From NCBI RefSeq assembly GCF_021462415.1, contig NZ_JAKEDS010000007.1, positions 1 to 42,413 of the forward strand: DNA of 42,413 nucleotides, read 5' to 3'. Positions 24,942-34,427 of the stretch are shown piece by piece (within the stretch, counting starts at the first letter, position 1; the number at the start of each line of letters is the position of its first letter). The stretch comes from Rhodohalobacter sp. 614A (lineage in GTDB: Bacteria; Bacteroidota; Rhodothermia; Balneolales; Balneolaceae). The translations under genes and the position numbers were made by a program. Below the pieces are notes generated by a model. The model was not told where the DNA came from, made no database searches, and was given only the letters and a program-made list of their open reading frames with translations.

Positions 24942-26015
24942 ATGGACAGTAAAAAACCAAATATTCGACTTTTAAAAGCTTACCTGGATGGGAATTGTAC
25001 GAACAAAGAAATCCGGCAAGTGGAACAGTGGTTGGACCAATCACCTGAAAATATTGACTTTTTAGAGGGTTTATTGAACCCAGATGAAAATTTGTTAACT
25101 AATTTTAACAAGAAAAAGGTCAAAGCCGGTATTCTAGAGAAAATTCAAGGGGAAGATTATAAAGATCTTCAGGTTTCTACGAACAGAAAAGTGGTCACAA
25201 CCCAAATGATTTCTCATTCTATGAACTTTTGGGGTAGTCCACAAAAAGCATGGATGTTCCGTGCTGCTGCAATAATCTTGGTGGTTGCTACCAGTTTGAT
25301 GACCGTATGGTTGATGGACGTAAATGAAGAAGCTTCCGAACCTTTTTTCAGCCAAGTTACCAGCCCAGTTCGAACCATAACCACGAGAACATTACCTGAT
25401 GGCACCCGTGTAGAGTTGAACGCAAATAGTACATTGAAATATCCTTCATCCTTTTCGGCGAGTGAACGGAATGTATATTTGGAGGGGGAAGCATTTTTTG
25501 ATGTAGAGTCCGACAAAAAAAGACCATTTAAAGTACACTCGGGCCAATTAACCACAACAGTATTAGGGACCGAATTTAATGTAAAATATATCCCTGAATT
25601 GGGTGATGTAGAAGTAGCTTTGGTAGAGGGAAGGGTTCAGGTAGGGGTGGCCGATAAAAAGAGTTTGAGTTCTTCTGTAACACTTGAACCCAATCAATGG
25701 GTCAGGTATTCAAGTACTGATAACCAAATGGCAGTTGGGGAGGGTATTCAAACAAAAATACTCTGGCGTGAAGGTATTTTGGAGTTTAAAGACAATACAC
25801 TGACTGAAGTTGCCTCAACTCTTCAAAACTGGTACGGGGTTGAAATCTTAATAGATGATTCTGCTGCCAACGAAATAAAAGTAACCGGAACGTTTGAAAA
25901 TGAAAGCCTGGAGCATGTATTGGAAACACTGAATTTTGTGGCTGGGATAGAATATAAAATGGAAAGAAACACAGATAACGAAGTAGATAAAGTAATTTTA
26001 AGCAGCAAAGAATAG
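24942..26015 (+). CDS. FecR-type membrane anti-sigma factor
   Basis: A 357-aa inner-membrane anti-sigma regulator. The cytoplasmic N-terminal sigma-binding part (residues 1-100) begins RLLKAYLDGNCTNKEIRQVE. One membrane helix spans about 106-126 (AAAIILVVATSLMTVWLM). The periplasmic FecR domain (about 140-240) includes TLPDGTRVELNANSTLKYP, VYLEGEAFFDV and TTVLGTEFNVKY. A C-terminal STN-like domain (DUF4974-type, about 275-350, GILEFKDNTLTEVASTLQNW) follows. It should hold the preceding ECF sigma factor inactive until the STN domain of the downstream SusC reports substrate. The gene lies between the sigma and SusC genes, as expected. Confidence 0.93.
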   Translation: MDSKKPNIRLLKAYLDGNCTNKEIRQVEQWLDQSPENIDFLEGLLNPDENLLTNFNKKKVKAGILEKIQGEDYKDLQVSTNRKVVTTQMISHSMNFWGSPQKAWMFRAAAIILVVATSLMTVWLMDVNEEASEPFFSQVTSPVRTITTRTLPDGTRVELNANSTLKYPSSFSASERNVYLEGEAFFDVESDKKRPFKVHSGQLTTTVLGTEFNVKYIPELGDVEVALVEGRVQVGVADKKSLSSSVTLEPNQWVRYSSTDNQMAVGEGIQTKILWREGILEFKDNTLTEVASTLQNWYGVEILIDDSAANEIKVTGTFENESLEHVLETLNFVAGIEYKMERNTDNEVDKVILSSKE

Positions 26016-26104
26016 ATAGTAAGCAGTTTTTGAGAGATTGTTGTTGGATGATTTTTCCAGATCTCTAAAAAAGTAAAACTATTTTAAATACTACATATAA
26101 AAAT

Positions 26105-26147
26105 AGCCCGTCTGATCTCGAAGTTCGCGCGACGGATCAGCCGGGCT
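26105..26147 (+). promoter_or_regulatory. Long imperfect hairpin in the SusC leader
   Basis: AGCCCG and CTGATC (26105-26117, with one mismatched base) pair with GATCAG and CGGGCT (26135-26147). The inner part, CGAAGTTCG, can form a small extra stem. The arms are GC-rich in an AT-rich leader, and no T run follows, so it is not an ordinary terminator. It starts about 85 bases before the SusC ATG and may act as an RNA leader structure or processing site between FecR and SusC. Confidence 0.5.
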
Positions 26148-26188
26148 GCCATTAACAAGTCAACCATAACCTGTTAACACCCTAAAAT

Positions 26189-29100
26189 ATGAAAAAAACA
26201 GTATTGAGGAAACTGGGTAAGATGTCTCGCCTAACGATTGCAGCCCTTTTTCTTGTGTGTCTATGCTCAAATATGATACATGCCTCGGAAAAGGTAGAAG
26301 CACAAACACTTCACGACGTTCAAATTCAAGTCGCTATCAATAAAGCTAATCTGGCAGAGTTGTTTGAATTGGTCGAGAATCAAACCAGGTTTCGGTTTGT
26401 TTACCCGGCTTCTTTGAAAAGGGATGTCCAAACTTCTTTTGATTTTAACTACAACTCCATTTCAGTTGCTGATCTATTGAAGGCTGTAGGGGCACAAACC
26501 GGACTGTGGTTTAGACAGATAAACTCAACTATTGCCGTAAATACGGAGAATGTTTGGTTAAAAGAAGAGGGGGATGAGCTCATATCGCCGATGGAAGAAC
26601 AATCTCAAGAAGTTTATGGTCATGTTACTGACGGACAAAGTGGAGAAGCGCTTCCCGGAGTAAATATACTTGTTTTGGATTCAGAAGAAAGGGCCGGAAG
26701 AATAATAGGTACACAAACTGATTCAGACGGTAATTATTCTATCAGCGTACCAGAGGGGTTGAATACTTTGGGGTTTTCATATATAGGATATGAGCGTTTG
26801 GAGGTTGAAATCGATGGCAGAACAGAGGTTGATGTTCAGCTGACCCCGGATGTTCAGATGCTAGAGGATTTGGTAGTGGTGGGGTATGGATTTGAAAGAA
26901 GGAAGGATTTAACTGGTTCGATTACTACTGTTGAGGGGGAAGAATTAAATGCAAGAAATGGCACCCAATTATCTCAAACACTACAAGGATTTATGCCAGG
27001 TGTCATGGTAACAAGAAATAGTAGTTTGCCAGGCTCTTCTGCTGATATAAGGATCAGAGGTATTACGACTATAGGTGATAGTCAGCCTTTAATAATTGTT
27101 GATGGTGTTCCATATGAAAACATTGATGACATTAATGAGAATGATATTGACCAGATAACCGTCTTGAAAGATGCCGCAGCAGCATCAATCTATGGTGCAC
27201 GAGCAGCTGCAGGTGTGATTCTAATATCAACAAAAAATGCAGAGGTAGGTGAAATTAACTTTGAGTTTGATTCTAATTATGGGTTTGAAAAACCAACAAG
27301 ATGGCCAGGAACAGTTGGGCCCATTAGGTATATGGAGATGTTCAATGAAATGCAGTGGAATGATGCTGGGAATCCTGAAGATGGTGAGTTTACAACATTC
27401 TCCAGAGATGAAATTGCCAACTGGATCGAAAGAAATAAAACCAATCCAAATCAGTATCCATTAACTGATTGGAATAGCTTATTGATTAATGACTATGCAC
27501 CTAAACATAATCATCAATTTACCCTGAGCCATGGGAGTGAGTTTATTAAGACAAGGGCATCAATTCAGTATGAAAAAACTGATGCTCTATACGATTACCG
27601 GAGTTATGAAAGGGTAATGACAAGATTAAATAATGATATTACTTTTACGGATTATCTATCGACAAATGTTGATATTTCGTTTAACAGAAGTATAACAGAA
27701 AGGCCTTCTGCCAATCCTCTTTATTCATCATATAAGTATGCACCTATATATTCGGCAATGTACGATGATGGAAGAATTTCGGGTGGTAAAGATGGATCAA
27801 ATATGTATGCACTTCTACACAATGGTGGATTTGAGGATACGTGGATCAATAAATTTAATGGAAGAGTTTCTTTAGACTTTAAGCCCCTTGATAAACTAAT
27901 TATTACAGGAGTACTGGCCCCAACTTTCCATTCCTTCAAAACTAAGGATTTTAATAAAAAGATAAGTTATACCGATGCAAATGATCCTACTCAAATAGCT
28001 GGGTATATATCTGGTTATAATGAGACATCACTATATGAGGATCGAATAGATCGACAAACTCTGACAAAACAGTTACTTGTAAACTATCAAGTTTCTTTTT
28101 TAAATAAACATAATCTGAATTTTTTAGCAGGCTATGAAGATTATTCATATTTCCAAGAATCTTTAAATGGACAGAGCATTGGCTTTCAGCTAAATGATTT
28201 TCCTTATCTCAATCTTGGAAACAGAGATAATATGATAAATAATGGAAATGCTATCGAGTCTGCATATCGTTCATTATTTGGTCGGTTAAAGTATGATTAT
28301 TTCAGTACATATTATCTTCAAGTTAATTTTAGAGCCGATGGTTCATCTAGATTTCATCCAAATCACAGGTGGGGCTATTTTCCTTCTATATCTGGGGGGT
28401 GGGTTGTTTCGAATGAAGCGTTTATGTCGAACATTAAGCCACTATCATACTTAAAACTGAGAGGTTCATGGGGAAGTTTAGGAAATGAGAGAATTGGGTA
28501 CTATCCATATCAGGCATCAATAAACTTTGCTACAGATGCACTTTTTTGGCAAGGTAATAACATTATGTCAAGATTGGCGGCCGCGCAAGTTAATTATGCT
28601 GTAAGAGACATTTCATGGGAAACTACAAAGACTTGGGATGTAGGAATTGACGCCAACTTTTTTGACAATAAGTTAGAAATATCCTTCGATTATTACGAAA
28701 AACAGACGAAAGACATGCTATTGAAGCTGGAAATTCCTGACTTTATTGGTTTTGAGGATCCAGATCAGAATGCAGGCACAATGCACACAAAGGGTTGGGA
28801 TATAGAATTAGGCTGGCGAGATCAAATCAGAGATTTCGAATATTCAGTTTCGTTTAATGTTTCCGATTTTAAATCAACTATGGGTGACCTTAGTGGTACT
28901 GTTTTTCTTGGTGACCAAATAATCAGAGAAGATAGTGAGTACAATGAATGGTATGGTTATTTGTCAGATGGGATCTTTCAAACACAGGAAGAGGTTGAAA
29001 ATTCACCTGTTCTTGTTTCTAATACTCGTCCTGGTGATTTGAAGTATGTTGACATTTCTGGGCCAGAAGGAGAGCCGGATGGGGAGATAACCCCCGAGCA

Positions 29101-29611
29101 CGATAAGGTACTCTTAGGTGGATCACTGCCACGATTAATATTTGGTAGTAATATTAATCTTAATTACAAAAACTTTGGAATTTCTTTAGCCATACAAGGT
29201 GTAGCTAAACAAAACAGTAGAATAATTCCAGACATGGTTATGCCATTCCAGGCAAACTGGTTATCTCCACCAGATATAATTGATGGTAATTATTGGAGCT
29301 ACAATAATACGGAAGAGGAGAACCTCAACGCAAAGTACCCCAGATTGTCCAATATGGTTGCGGATAACAATTATGTAATGTCTGATCATTGGCTAATTGA
29401 TGGTTCGTATATCAGATTAAAAAACATTTCAATCAGCTACACAATACCTCAAAAAATAACTGAAAGATTAGCATTGGATCTGATAACAATACATTCCTCT
29501 ATTTCAGACCTTTTCAGCTTTGATAATTATCCTGATGGTTGGGATCCTGAAATGGCGGGTAATTCATATATCTCACAAACATTCAATTTTGGTGTCAATG
29601 TTAAATTTTAA
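26189..29611 (+). CDS. SusC/RagA-family TonB-dependent receptor with STN signalling domain
   Basis: An outer-membrane TonB-dependent transporter of 1140 aa with a signalling extension. After the signal peptide (about 1-32) comes an STN domain (about 45-120, LAELFELVENQTRFRFVYP), a carboxypeptidase-regulatory-like domain (about 142-225, VYGHVTDGQSGEALPGVNIL), a TonB-box-like EDLVVVGYG near 235, a plug with VLKDAAAASIYGARAAAGV and a barrel ending in phenylalanine. The STN domain is what contacts FecR, so this receptor reports ligand arrival to the upstream sigma/anti-sigma pair. It is lower in GC than the first SusC of the window and not closely similar to it outside family motifs. The SusD partner starts 15 bases later. 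Confidence 0.94.
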   Translation: MKKTVLRKLGKMSRLTIAALFLVCLCSNMIHASEKVEAQTLHDVQIQVAINKANLAELFELVENQTRFRFVYPASLKRDVQTSFDFNYNSISVADLLKAVGAQTGLWFRQINSTIAVNTENVWLKEEGDELISPMEEQSQEVYGHVTDGQSGEALPGVNILVLDSEERAGRIIGTQTDSDGNYSISVPEGLNTLGFSYIGYERLEVEIDGRTEVDVQLTPDVQMLEDLVVVGYGFERRKDLTGSITTVEGEELNARNGTQLSQTLQGFMPGVMVTRNSSLPGSSADIRIRGITTIGDSQPLIIVDGVPYENIDDINENDIDQITVLKDAAAASIYGARAAAGVILISTKNAEVGEINFEFDSNYGFEKPTRWPGTVGPIRYMEMFNEMQWNDAGNPEDGEFTTFSRDEIANWIERNKTNPNQYPLTDWNSLLINDYAPKHNHQFTLSHGSEFIKTRASIQYEKTDALYDYRSYERVMTRLNNDITFTDYLSTNVDISFNRSITERPSANPLYSSYKYAPIYSAMYDDGRISGGKDGSNMYALLHNGGFEDTWINKFNGRVSLDFKPLDKLIITGVLAPTFHSFKTKDFNKKISYTDANDPTQIAGYISGYNETSLYEDRIDRQTLTKQLLVNYQVSFLNKHNLNFLAGYEDYSYFQESLNGQSIGFQLNDFPYLNLGNRDNMINNGNAIESAYRSLFGRLKYDYFSTYYLQVNFRADGSSRFHPNHRWGYFPSISGGWVVSNEAFMSNIKPLSYLKLRGSWGSLGNERIGYYPYQASINFATDALFWQGNNIMSRLAAAQVNYAVRDISWETTKTWDVGIDANFFDNKLEISFDYYEKQTKDMLLKLEIPDFIGFEDPDQNAGTMHTKGWDIELGWRDQIRDFEYSVSFNVSDFKSTMGDLSGTVFLGDQIIREDSEYNEWYGYLSDGIFQTQEEVENSPVLVSNTRPGDLKYVDISGPEGEPDGEITPEHDKVLLGGSLPRLIFGSNINLNYKNFGISLAIQGVAKQNSRIIPDMVMPFQANWLSPPDIIDGNYWSYNNTEEENLNAKYPRLSNMVADNNYVMSDHWLIDGSYIRLKNISISYTIPQKITERLALDLITIHSSISDLFSFDNYPDGWDPEMAGNSYISQTFNFGVNVKF

Positions 29612-29626
29612 ACAGAGTAAAAAAAA

Positions 29627-31324
29627 ATGAAAACTAACATATTTATTTTACTTTTTGGATTTATTCTAACGGTTTCATGTACCGATTTAAATTTAGATCC
29701 GCTATCCGAAGCTTCCAGTGGAAACTGGTATTCAAATCCAGATCAGGTTGAATTAGCTTTAAATGATTTTTATAGAGAGTATTTATGGTTACTCGAGAGG
29801 AATTTTCAAACGGATAGATGGACTGACGATTGGGCCCAAAGACAAGTAGCCTATTCATTTGCTGTAGGGTCAATCACTAGTGAGTGGGGCGATGCTGAAG
29901 AGGTTTGGAGTAATACCTATAAAGGAATAAGCAGAGCTAATAGAATAATAGAAAATTTAGTTGAACTTGAAGGAAAATTTCCAAGTGAACAAATTAACGA
30001 ATTAAAAGCTGAGGCTAGTTTCTTTCGAGCCAATTTCTATGCTAGGTTAATAACTCTCTACGGCGATGTTCCATTTTATACAGATGAAATATCTATCAAT
30101 GAAGCTTTTGAAATGGGAAGAACAGATCGGGAAGTAGTGTTGGAACAAGTCTATACAGATTTTGACTATGCAATAAATCACTTACCGTTAAACAATACTG
30201 GATCTGGAGGTGAATTTCGTGCCGATAAAGGAGCTGCTTTAGCAATGAAAGCAAGAACTGCATTATATATGTCCGATTGGTCCATGGTTGTCGAATCTAC
30301 AGAAGCGGTCATGAACTTAGATAAATATTCACTATATCCAGATTACGGAGAATATTTTAGGTCAAAAGAAATTGAATCTGAAACTATTTTTGCTATTCCA
30401 AGGGACTATTCTTTAGGAAATTACTCTAGTTCAAGAGGGTTCATACTTAGAACAGCCGGAGGAACTGCAGATGCTCAGCCTTCATGGGGGCTATTAGCGG
30501 CCTATTTGAATACGGATGGACTACCTATTGATGAATCTCCATTATTTGATCCGAAATATCCTTTTGAAAATCGGGACCCAAGACTTACAGAGACCATAGT
30601 TGAACATGGTACTGAGCATGTGGGGTTTATATATCAACCGCATCCAGATACATTGGAAGTATTAAATGTTGAAACAGGGGAGATGGTTACAAATAGAGAT
30701 AGTAAGGCTAATACTCCTTGGGCAGCTTTTGATTGCTTAATGTTAAAGAAATGGGTGACCAATTCTTGGAAAGCCAGTGATGGAAGATATAATGACCAGC
30801 CTTTAATAATTATTAGATATGCAGATTTATTATTGATGTATGCTGAAGCCAAAATTGAACTGAATGAAATTGATCAATCTGTTTTAGAAGCTATTAATAA
30901 AGTTAGAGCACGAGCTTATAAAACGGATATTTCAGCTATTCATGAATATCCTGCCATTACTACCACAAATCAAACAGAACTTCAAAAGATTGTAAGACTT
31001 GAAAGAAGGATGGAATTGGCGTGGGAAGGCCGTAGATACTGGGACCTTTTGAGATGGAGAATGTTTGAAGAAGCTTATAAACCGTACTATGGTCATCACC
31101 CCTTGGCCCTTTTAAAAGAAAGAATAACAGATCCAGGATTATGGTTTTGGCCTTGGACTCCTGAAATCGATGAAAATGGTATTGCTGATTTTGGCCCCAT
31201 GCATGACGCTGGTTTAATAGCTCTTTATATAGAGCGAAATTTTGATGAAAAACAGTATTTGTGGCCAATTCCCAACTCTGAGGTTCTTGCAAATGAAAAT
31301 ATTAAACAGAATCCGGGTTACTAA
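29627..31324 (+). CDS. SusD/RagB-family nutrient-binding lipoprotein
   Basis: The surface lipoprotein partner of the STN-containing SusC, 565 aa. The lipoprotein signal ends at Cys18 (ILTVSC). Family features include EASFFRANFYARLITLYGDV near residue 128, VYTDFDYAINHLPL near 188, IIRYADLLLMYAEAKIELNE near 395, RLERRMELAWEGRRYWDLLR near 455 and the typical C-terminus WPIPNSEVLANENIKQNPGY. It probably binds the imported substrate of the second locus. No sugar specificity can be read from the sequence. Confidence 0.93.
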   Translation: MKTNIFILLFGFILTVSCTDLNLDPLSEASSGNWYSNPDQVELALNDFYREYLWLLERNFQTDRWTDDWAQRQVAYSFAVGSITSEWGDAEEVWSNTYKGISRANRIIENLVELEGKFPSEQINELKAEASFFRANFYARLITLYGDVPFYTDEISINEAFEMGRTDREVVLEQVYTDFDYAINHLPLNNTGSGGEFRADKGAALAMKARTALYMSDWSMVVESTEAVMNLDKYSLYPDYGEYFRSKEIESETIFAIPRDYSLGNYSSSRGFILRTAGGTADAQPSWGLLAAYLNTDGLPIDESPLFDPKYPFENRDPRLTETIVEHGTEHVGFIYQPHPDTLEVLNVETGEMVTNRDSKANTPWAAFDCLMLKKWVTNSWKASDGRYNDQPLIIIRYADLLLMYAEAKIELNEIDQSVLEAINKVRARAYKTDISAIHEYPAITTTNQTELQKIVRLERRMELAWEGRRYWDLLRWRMFEEAYKPYYGHHPLALLKERITDPGLWFWPWTPEIDENGIADFGPMHDAGLIALYIERNFDEKQYLWPIPNSEVLANENIKQNPGY

Positions 31325-31512
31325 ACCTCAATTTGCACAATAAGTGGGGAAAGTTAATACCGTAGCTTTAAGACTATTTTTTATTTCATATCTGATTATA
31401 TGATCAAGAAAGTAAGCTTAGAATTTAATTATCCCCACACTGTTTGATAGTATTCAGAAACCCTTTTTTTCTCACTAAATGCAATGAAATATTTCTATAG
31501 AAAGAGTATTAA

Positions 31513-32424
31513 ATGCATAGAAAACAATTGATAATGAAACCTTTTTATATTTTTCTTTTAATTTTACTACCTGTTATATCCAATGCTCAAAAAGCAGAAA
31601 GTAACAGCAATTATCTGTCTTTCCCCACTCCTAATGCATTACATGAATACTTTAAATATCATGAAAATGCCAAACCCATCATTCAGGGACATAGAGGAAC
31701 TGTAGAAAATGAACTTCCGGAGAACTCTATTGCAGCTTTTGAATATGTTTTAGAGCACACAGAAGCTATTTTTGAAATTGATCCAAGATTAACAAGAGAT
31801 AGTGTAATCGTAGTATTTCATGATGAAACGCTGGAACGCACCACAAATGGGAAAGGAAAGCTCATTGATTATACGTGGGAAGAGTTGCAACAATTTAATT
31901 TGAAGGATGATAAGGGGAATCCAACCAAATATAAAATACCCTCGCTTTCTGAGGTACTTGAATGGGGACGGGGTAAGACCGCATTTATACTTGATAAAAA
32001 GAATGTTCCTCTACATTTGACGGCGAATATAATTCGGGAGAAAAATGCAGAATCTTTTACCATTCCATTAGTGAGAAGTGTAGAAGAAGCTTCGTTTTAC
32101 TATGAGGACAATAATGCAAGAATGTTTTCAATTTCACTTAGATCTACCCAAGAATTTCAAAACTATCTTGATTTAGGGATTTCTCCTTCCCAGATGTTTA
32201 TCGCAGCAGGCACAACTATAAAAAACGAAAGACAAGAACTTTACGACACCATATCCGAATATAAAGTTCGATACCTAATAGCATCAGCTTCTTCGTACGA
32301 CAAGCTTGAAACTCAAAGTAAACGTGCAGAGGCATATCGTAATATCATTAGAAATGGAGCCTCAATGATAGAGTCGAATTACCCAATTGAAGTAGCGCAC
32401 GCATTAGCGGGGCTTCCAGACTGA
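31513..32424 (+). CDS. Exported glycerophosphodiester phosphodiesterase-like protein
   Basis: A 303-aa exported protein of the GDPD family. The signal peptide includes FYIFLLILLPVISNA. Motifs of the family TIM barrel are GHRG with His60, PENSIAAFEYVL, the metal pair in IFEIDPRLTRD with Glu88 and Asp90, and VVFHDETLERTTNG with His103. Members cleave glycerophosphodiesters to glycerol-3-phosphate plus an alcohol, or related phosphodiesters. The usual ExK strand reads DKK here, a mild deviation. An alternative start at 31534 would also keep the signal peptide. The gene lies 188 bases after SusD, so it may have its own promoter or belong to the same long transcript. Confidence 0.82.
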   Translation: MHRKQLIMKPFYIFLLILLPVISNAQKAESNSNYLSFPTPNALHEYFKYHENAKPIIQGHRGTVENELPENSIAAFEYVLEHTEAIFEIDPRLTRDSVIVVFHDETLERTTNGKGKLIDYTWEELQQFNLKDDKGNPTKYKIPSLSEVLEWGRGKTAFILDKKNVPLHLTANIIREKNAESFTIPLVRSVEEASFYYEDNNARMFSISLRSTQEFQNYLDLGISPSQMFIAAGTTIKNERQELYDTISEYKVRYLIASASSYDKLETQSKRAEAYRNIIRNGASMIESNYPIEVAHALAGLPD

Positions 32425-32627
32425 TACAGTGCCGTCTACAACTTCAATTTAATGAGTAAAGTACGTTAAATATCACATTCATTGGCAACCTTTGTGGTCT
32501 TAGAAACAGTACCTGATAACGATATCTACAAAATTTAAGGAACCTGCCACAAATACCCCCGAAAGCTTCTATTCAAAAAATAGAGTATTCAAATACTAAT
32601 AAAAACTGAATTTGAAAGGATAAAATA

Positions 32628-34385
32628 TTGGTTATAACAGATTATATATCGCTGTCAATTTACCTCATCGGAGTATTGATTTTGGGCGGAATTCTTAGCC
32701 GAAAGATTAAGAATTCAAAAGACATGTTCATTGCGGGGAGAAATACATCTTGGTGGATAGCAGGTTTATCAACATATATGACAATATTTTCTGCAGGAAC
32801 CTTTGTCGTGTGGGGAGGGGTAGCTTATCGTTCTGGAATAGTTGCTGTAATAATTGCCATGGCTTTAGGTATCGCGTCGATATTTACTGGTTTATTTGTA
32901 TCAGGCCGATGGAATGGATTAAGGATTGACTCTCCTGCAGAATTTTTAGGGATAAGGTTTGGTAAAAAAACTATAAACTTCTATATGATTCTTGGCCTCA
33001 TAGGCCGTACTGTAAGTACAGCAGTTGCTTTATATGCGATTTCTGTTATAATGGTTGCACTTATTGCGTTACCTGAAGGTAACTTTTTGCGTGATCCTTC
33101 GACCGGAAATATGTCTGTTACTTCAGCCATCATTATTCTTGGGTCTATCGCAATCATCTACACAATCGCTGGTGGTTTTCTGGCAGTATTAGTAACGGAT
33201 ATAGTACAATTTGTAGTTTTAATTGTAAGCATCATTATTGTTATTCCTCTTGGCTTTAAAAGCATAGGTGGAATTACAAATTTCACTCAAAACCTTCCTG
33301 AAAATTACTTCTCTTTAGTAAGTGAAGAGTATTCATTTGTTTGGCTGATATTATGGTGTATCATTAATTTTTTTACGATTAGTGGTGATTGGCCATTTGT
33401 GCAACGCTATATTAGTACACCTACAAAGAATGAGGCTAAAAAAGCTGCTTATCTTGTCGCTGCACTATATTTGATAACTCCAATATTTTGGTACACTCCA
33501 ACATTCTTATATCAGGTAATTAATCCTGACGCGAATCCAGAACAGGCTTATATACTAATGAGCCAGCATGTCCTACCAGCTGGAATTTTAGGGATTATGG
33601 TTGCAGCAATGCTTTCTGCTACAATGAGTATGATAGATTCAACCTTGAATGTATTTGCAAATGTATTTACTTATGACATATATAGGGAAATAAAGCCTGG
33701 GGCATCTGAAAAAAAACTACTCTCTGTTGCACGCCTTTTTACACTACTCTTCGGATTATGCATTATTACATTTGCTATTTTGATCCCATTTTTAGGAGGC
33801 GCTGAAAGAGTCGTAGTGTCCTTTCTAACCTTAGTAATCGGTCCTCTTGCCATTCCAGCTGTCTGGGGTCTTTTCTCTAAATATATAAGCCAAAAATCTG
33901 TATGGGTTTCTTTAGGAATAACTTATTCCATTGGATTCATTATTAAAATTGCATTCTCCGATCCCATTATTTTTGAAGGTGTATGGGATATTGGTTTTCA
34001 AGTAGCTTCTTTTATTCAGTCAAATGTTGAATTTGTAGATGCATTTATTGGATTGCTTGTTCCAGTTACCATTTTATTAACGGTAGAAGTTTTAGGAAGG
34101 AAAAAAGGGATTGATTCTGGTTGGGACAATACTGTCAAATTTATTAATACAAATAAGGCGTCTAAGTCTGATGTTGATTATACGGGCACTGCATCTCTAT
34201 CTAAGCTTACCATTAAAATCATCTTGTTTACCTTAGTTGCTTTAGGCGTTTTTATAGGAGGCTTGGCATTTATAAATCCGCTAGAAAAATCATTTCTATT
34301 ATTTACAAGTGGGGCAATCTTATGCTTAACCTTAATACTTAAAGCTCTTACGGCATTTTTATATAAAACAAAGGGCAATACATAA
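32628..34385 (+). CDS. Sodium:solute symporter (SSS family)
   Basis: An inner-membrane Na+-coupled importer of 585 aa with about 13-14 helices. Family features include ISLSIYLIGVLILGGILSRK at the start, DMFIAGRNTSWWIAGLSTYM, SPAEFLGIRFGKKTINF and LSATMSMIDSTLNVFANVF near residue 335. No ATG fits. The start is a TTG at 32628, with a good ribosome-binding site AAAGGA seven bases upstream, and this start is needed to give the first membrane helix. The imported compound is likely a sugar or polyol released in the periplasm, judging from the downstream polyol dehydrogenase and kinase genes. Confidence 0.9.
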   Translation: MVITDYISLSIYLIGVLILGGILSRKIKNSKDMFIAGRNTSWWIAGLSTYMTIFSAGTFVVWGGVAYRSGIVAVIIAMALGIASIFTGLFVSGRWNGLRIDSPAEFLGIRFGKKTINFYMILGLIGRTVSTAVALYAISVIMVALIALPEGNFLRDPSTGNMSVTSAIIILGSIAIIYTIAGGFLAVLVTDIVQFVVLIVSIIIVIPLGFKSIGGITNFTQNLPENYFSLVSEEYSFVWLILWCIINFFTISGDWPFVQRYISTPTKNEAKKAAYLVAALYLITPIFWYTPTFLYQVINPDANPEQAYILMSQHVLPAGILGIMVAAMLSATMSMIDSTLNVFANVFTYDIYREIKPGASEKKLLSVARLFTLLFGLCIITFAILIPFLGGAERVVVSFLTLVIGPLAIPAVWGLFSKYISQKSVWVSLGITYSIGFIIKIAFSDPIIFEGVWDIGFQVASFIQSNVEFVDAFIGLLVPVTILLTVEVLGRKKGIDSGWDNTVKFINTNKASKSDVDYTGTASLSKLTIKIILFTLVALGVFIGGLAFINPLEKSFLLFTSGAILCLTLILKALTAFLYKTKGNT

Positions 34386-34427
34386 ACGAATTCGAACATG
34401 TCCAATATCAATGAAAACAAAAGAATT

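Noticed and set aside
31344-31438. GTGGGGA/TCCCCAC inverted repeat after the second SusD
   Set aside because: The arms are seven bases and 81 bases apart in AT-rich DNA with no T run; too weak to call a terminator or operator.
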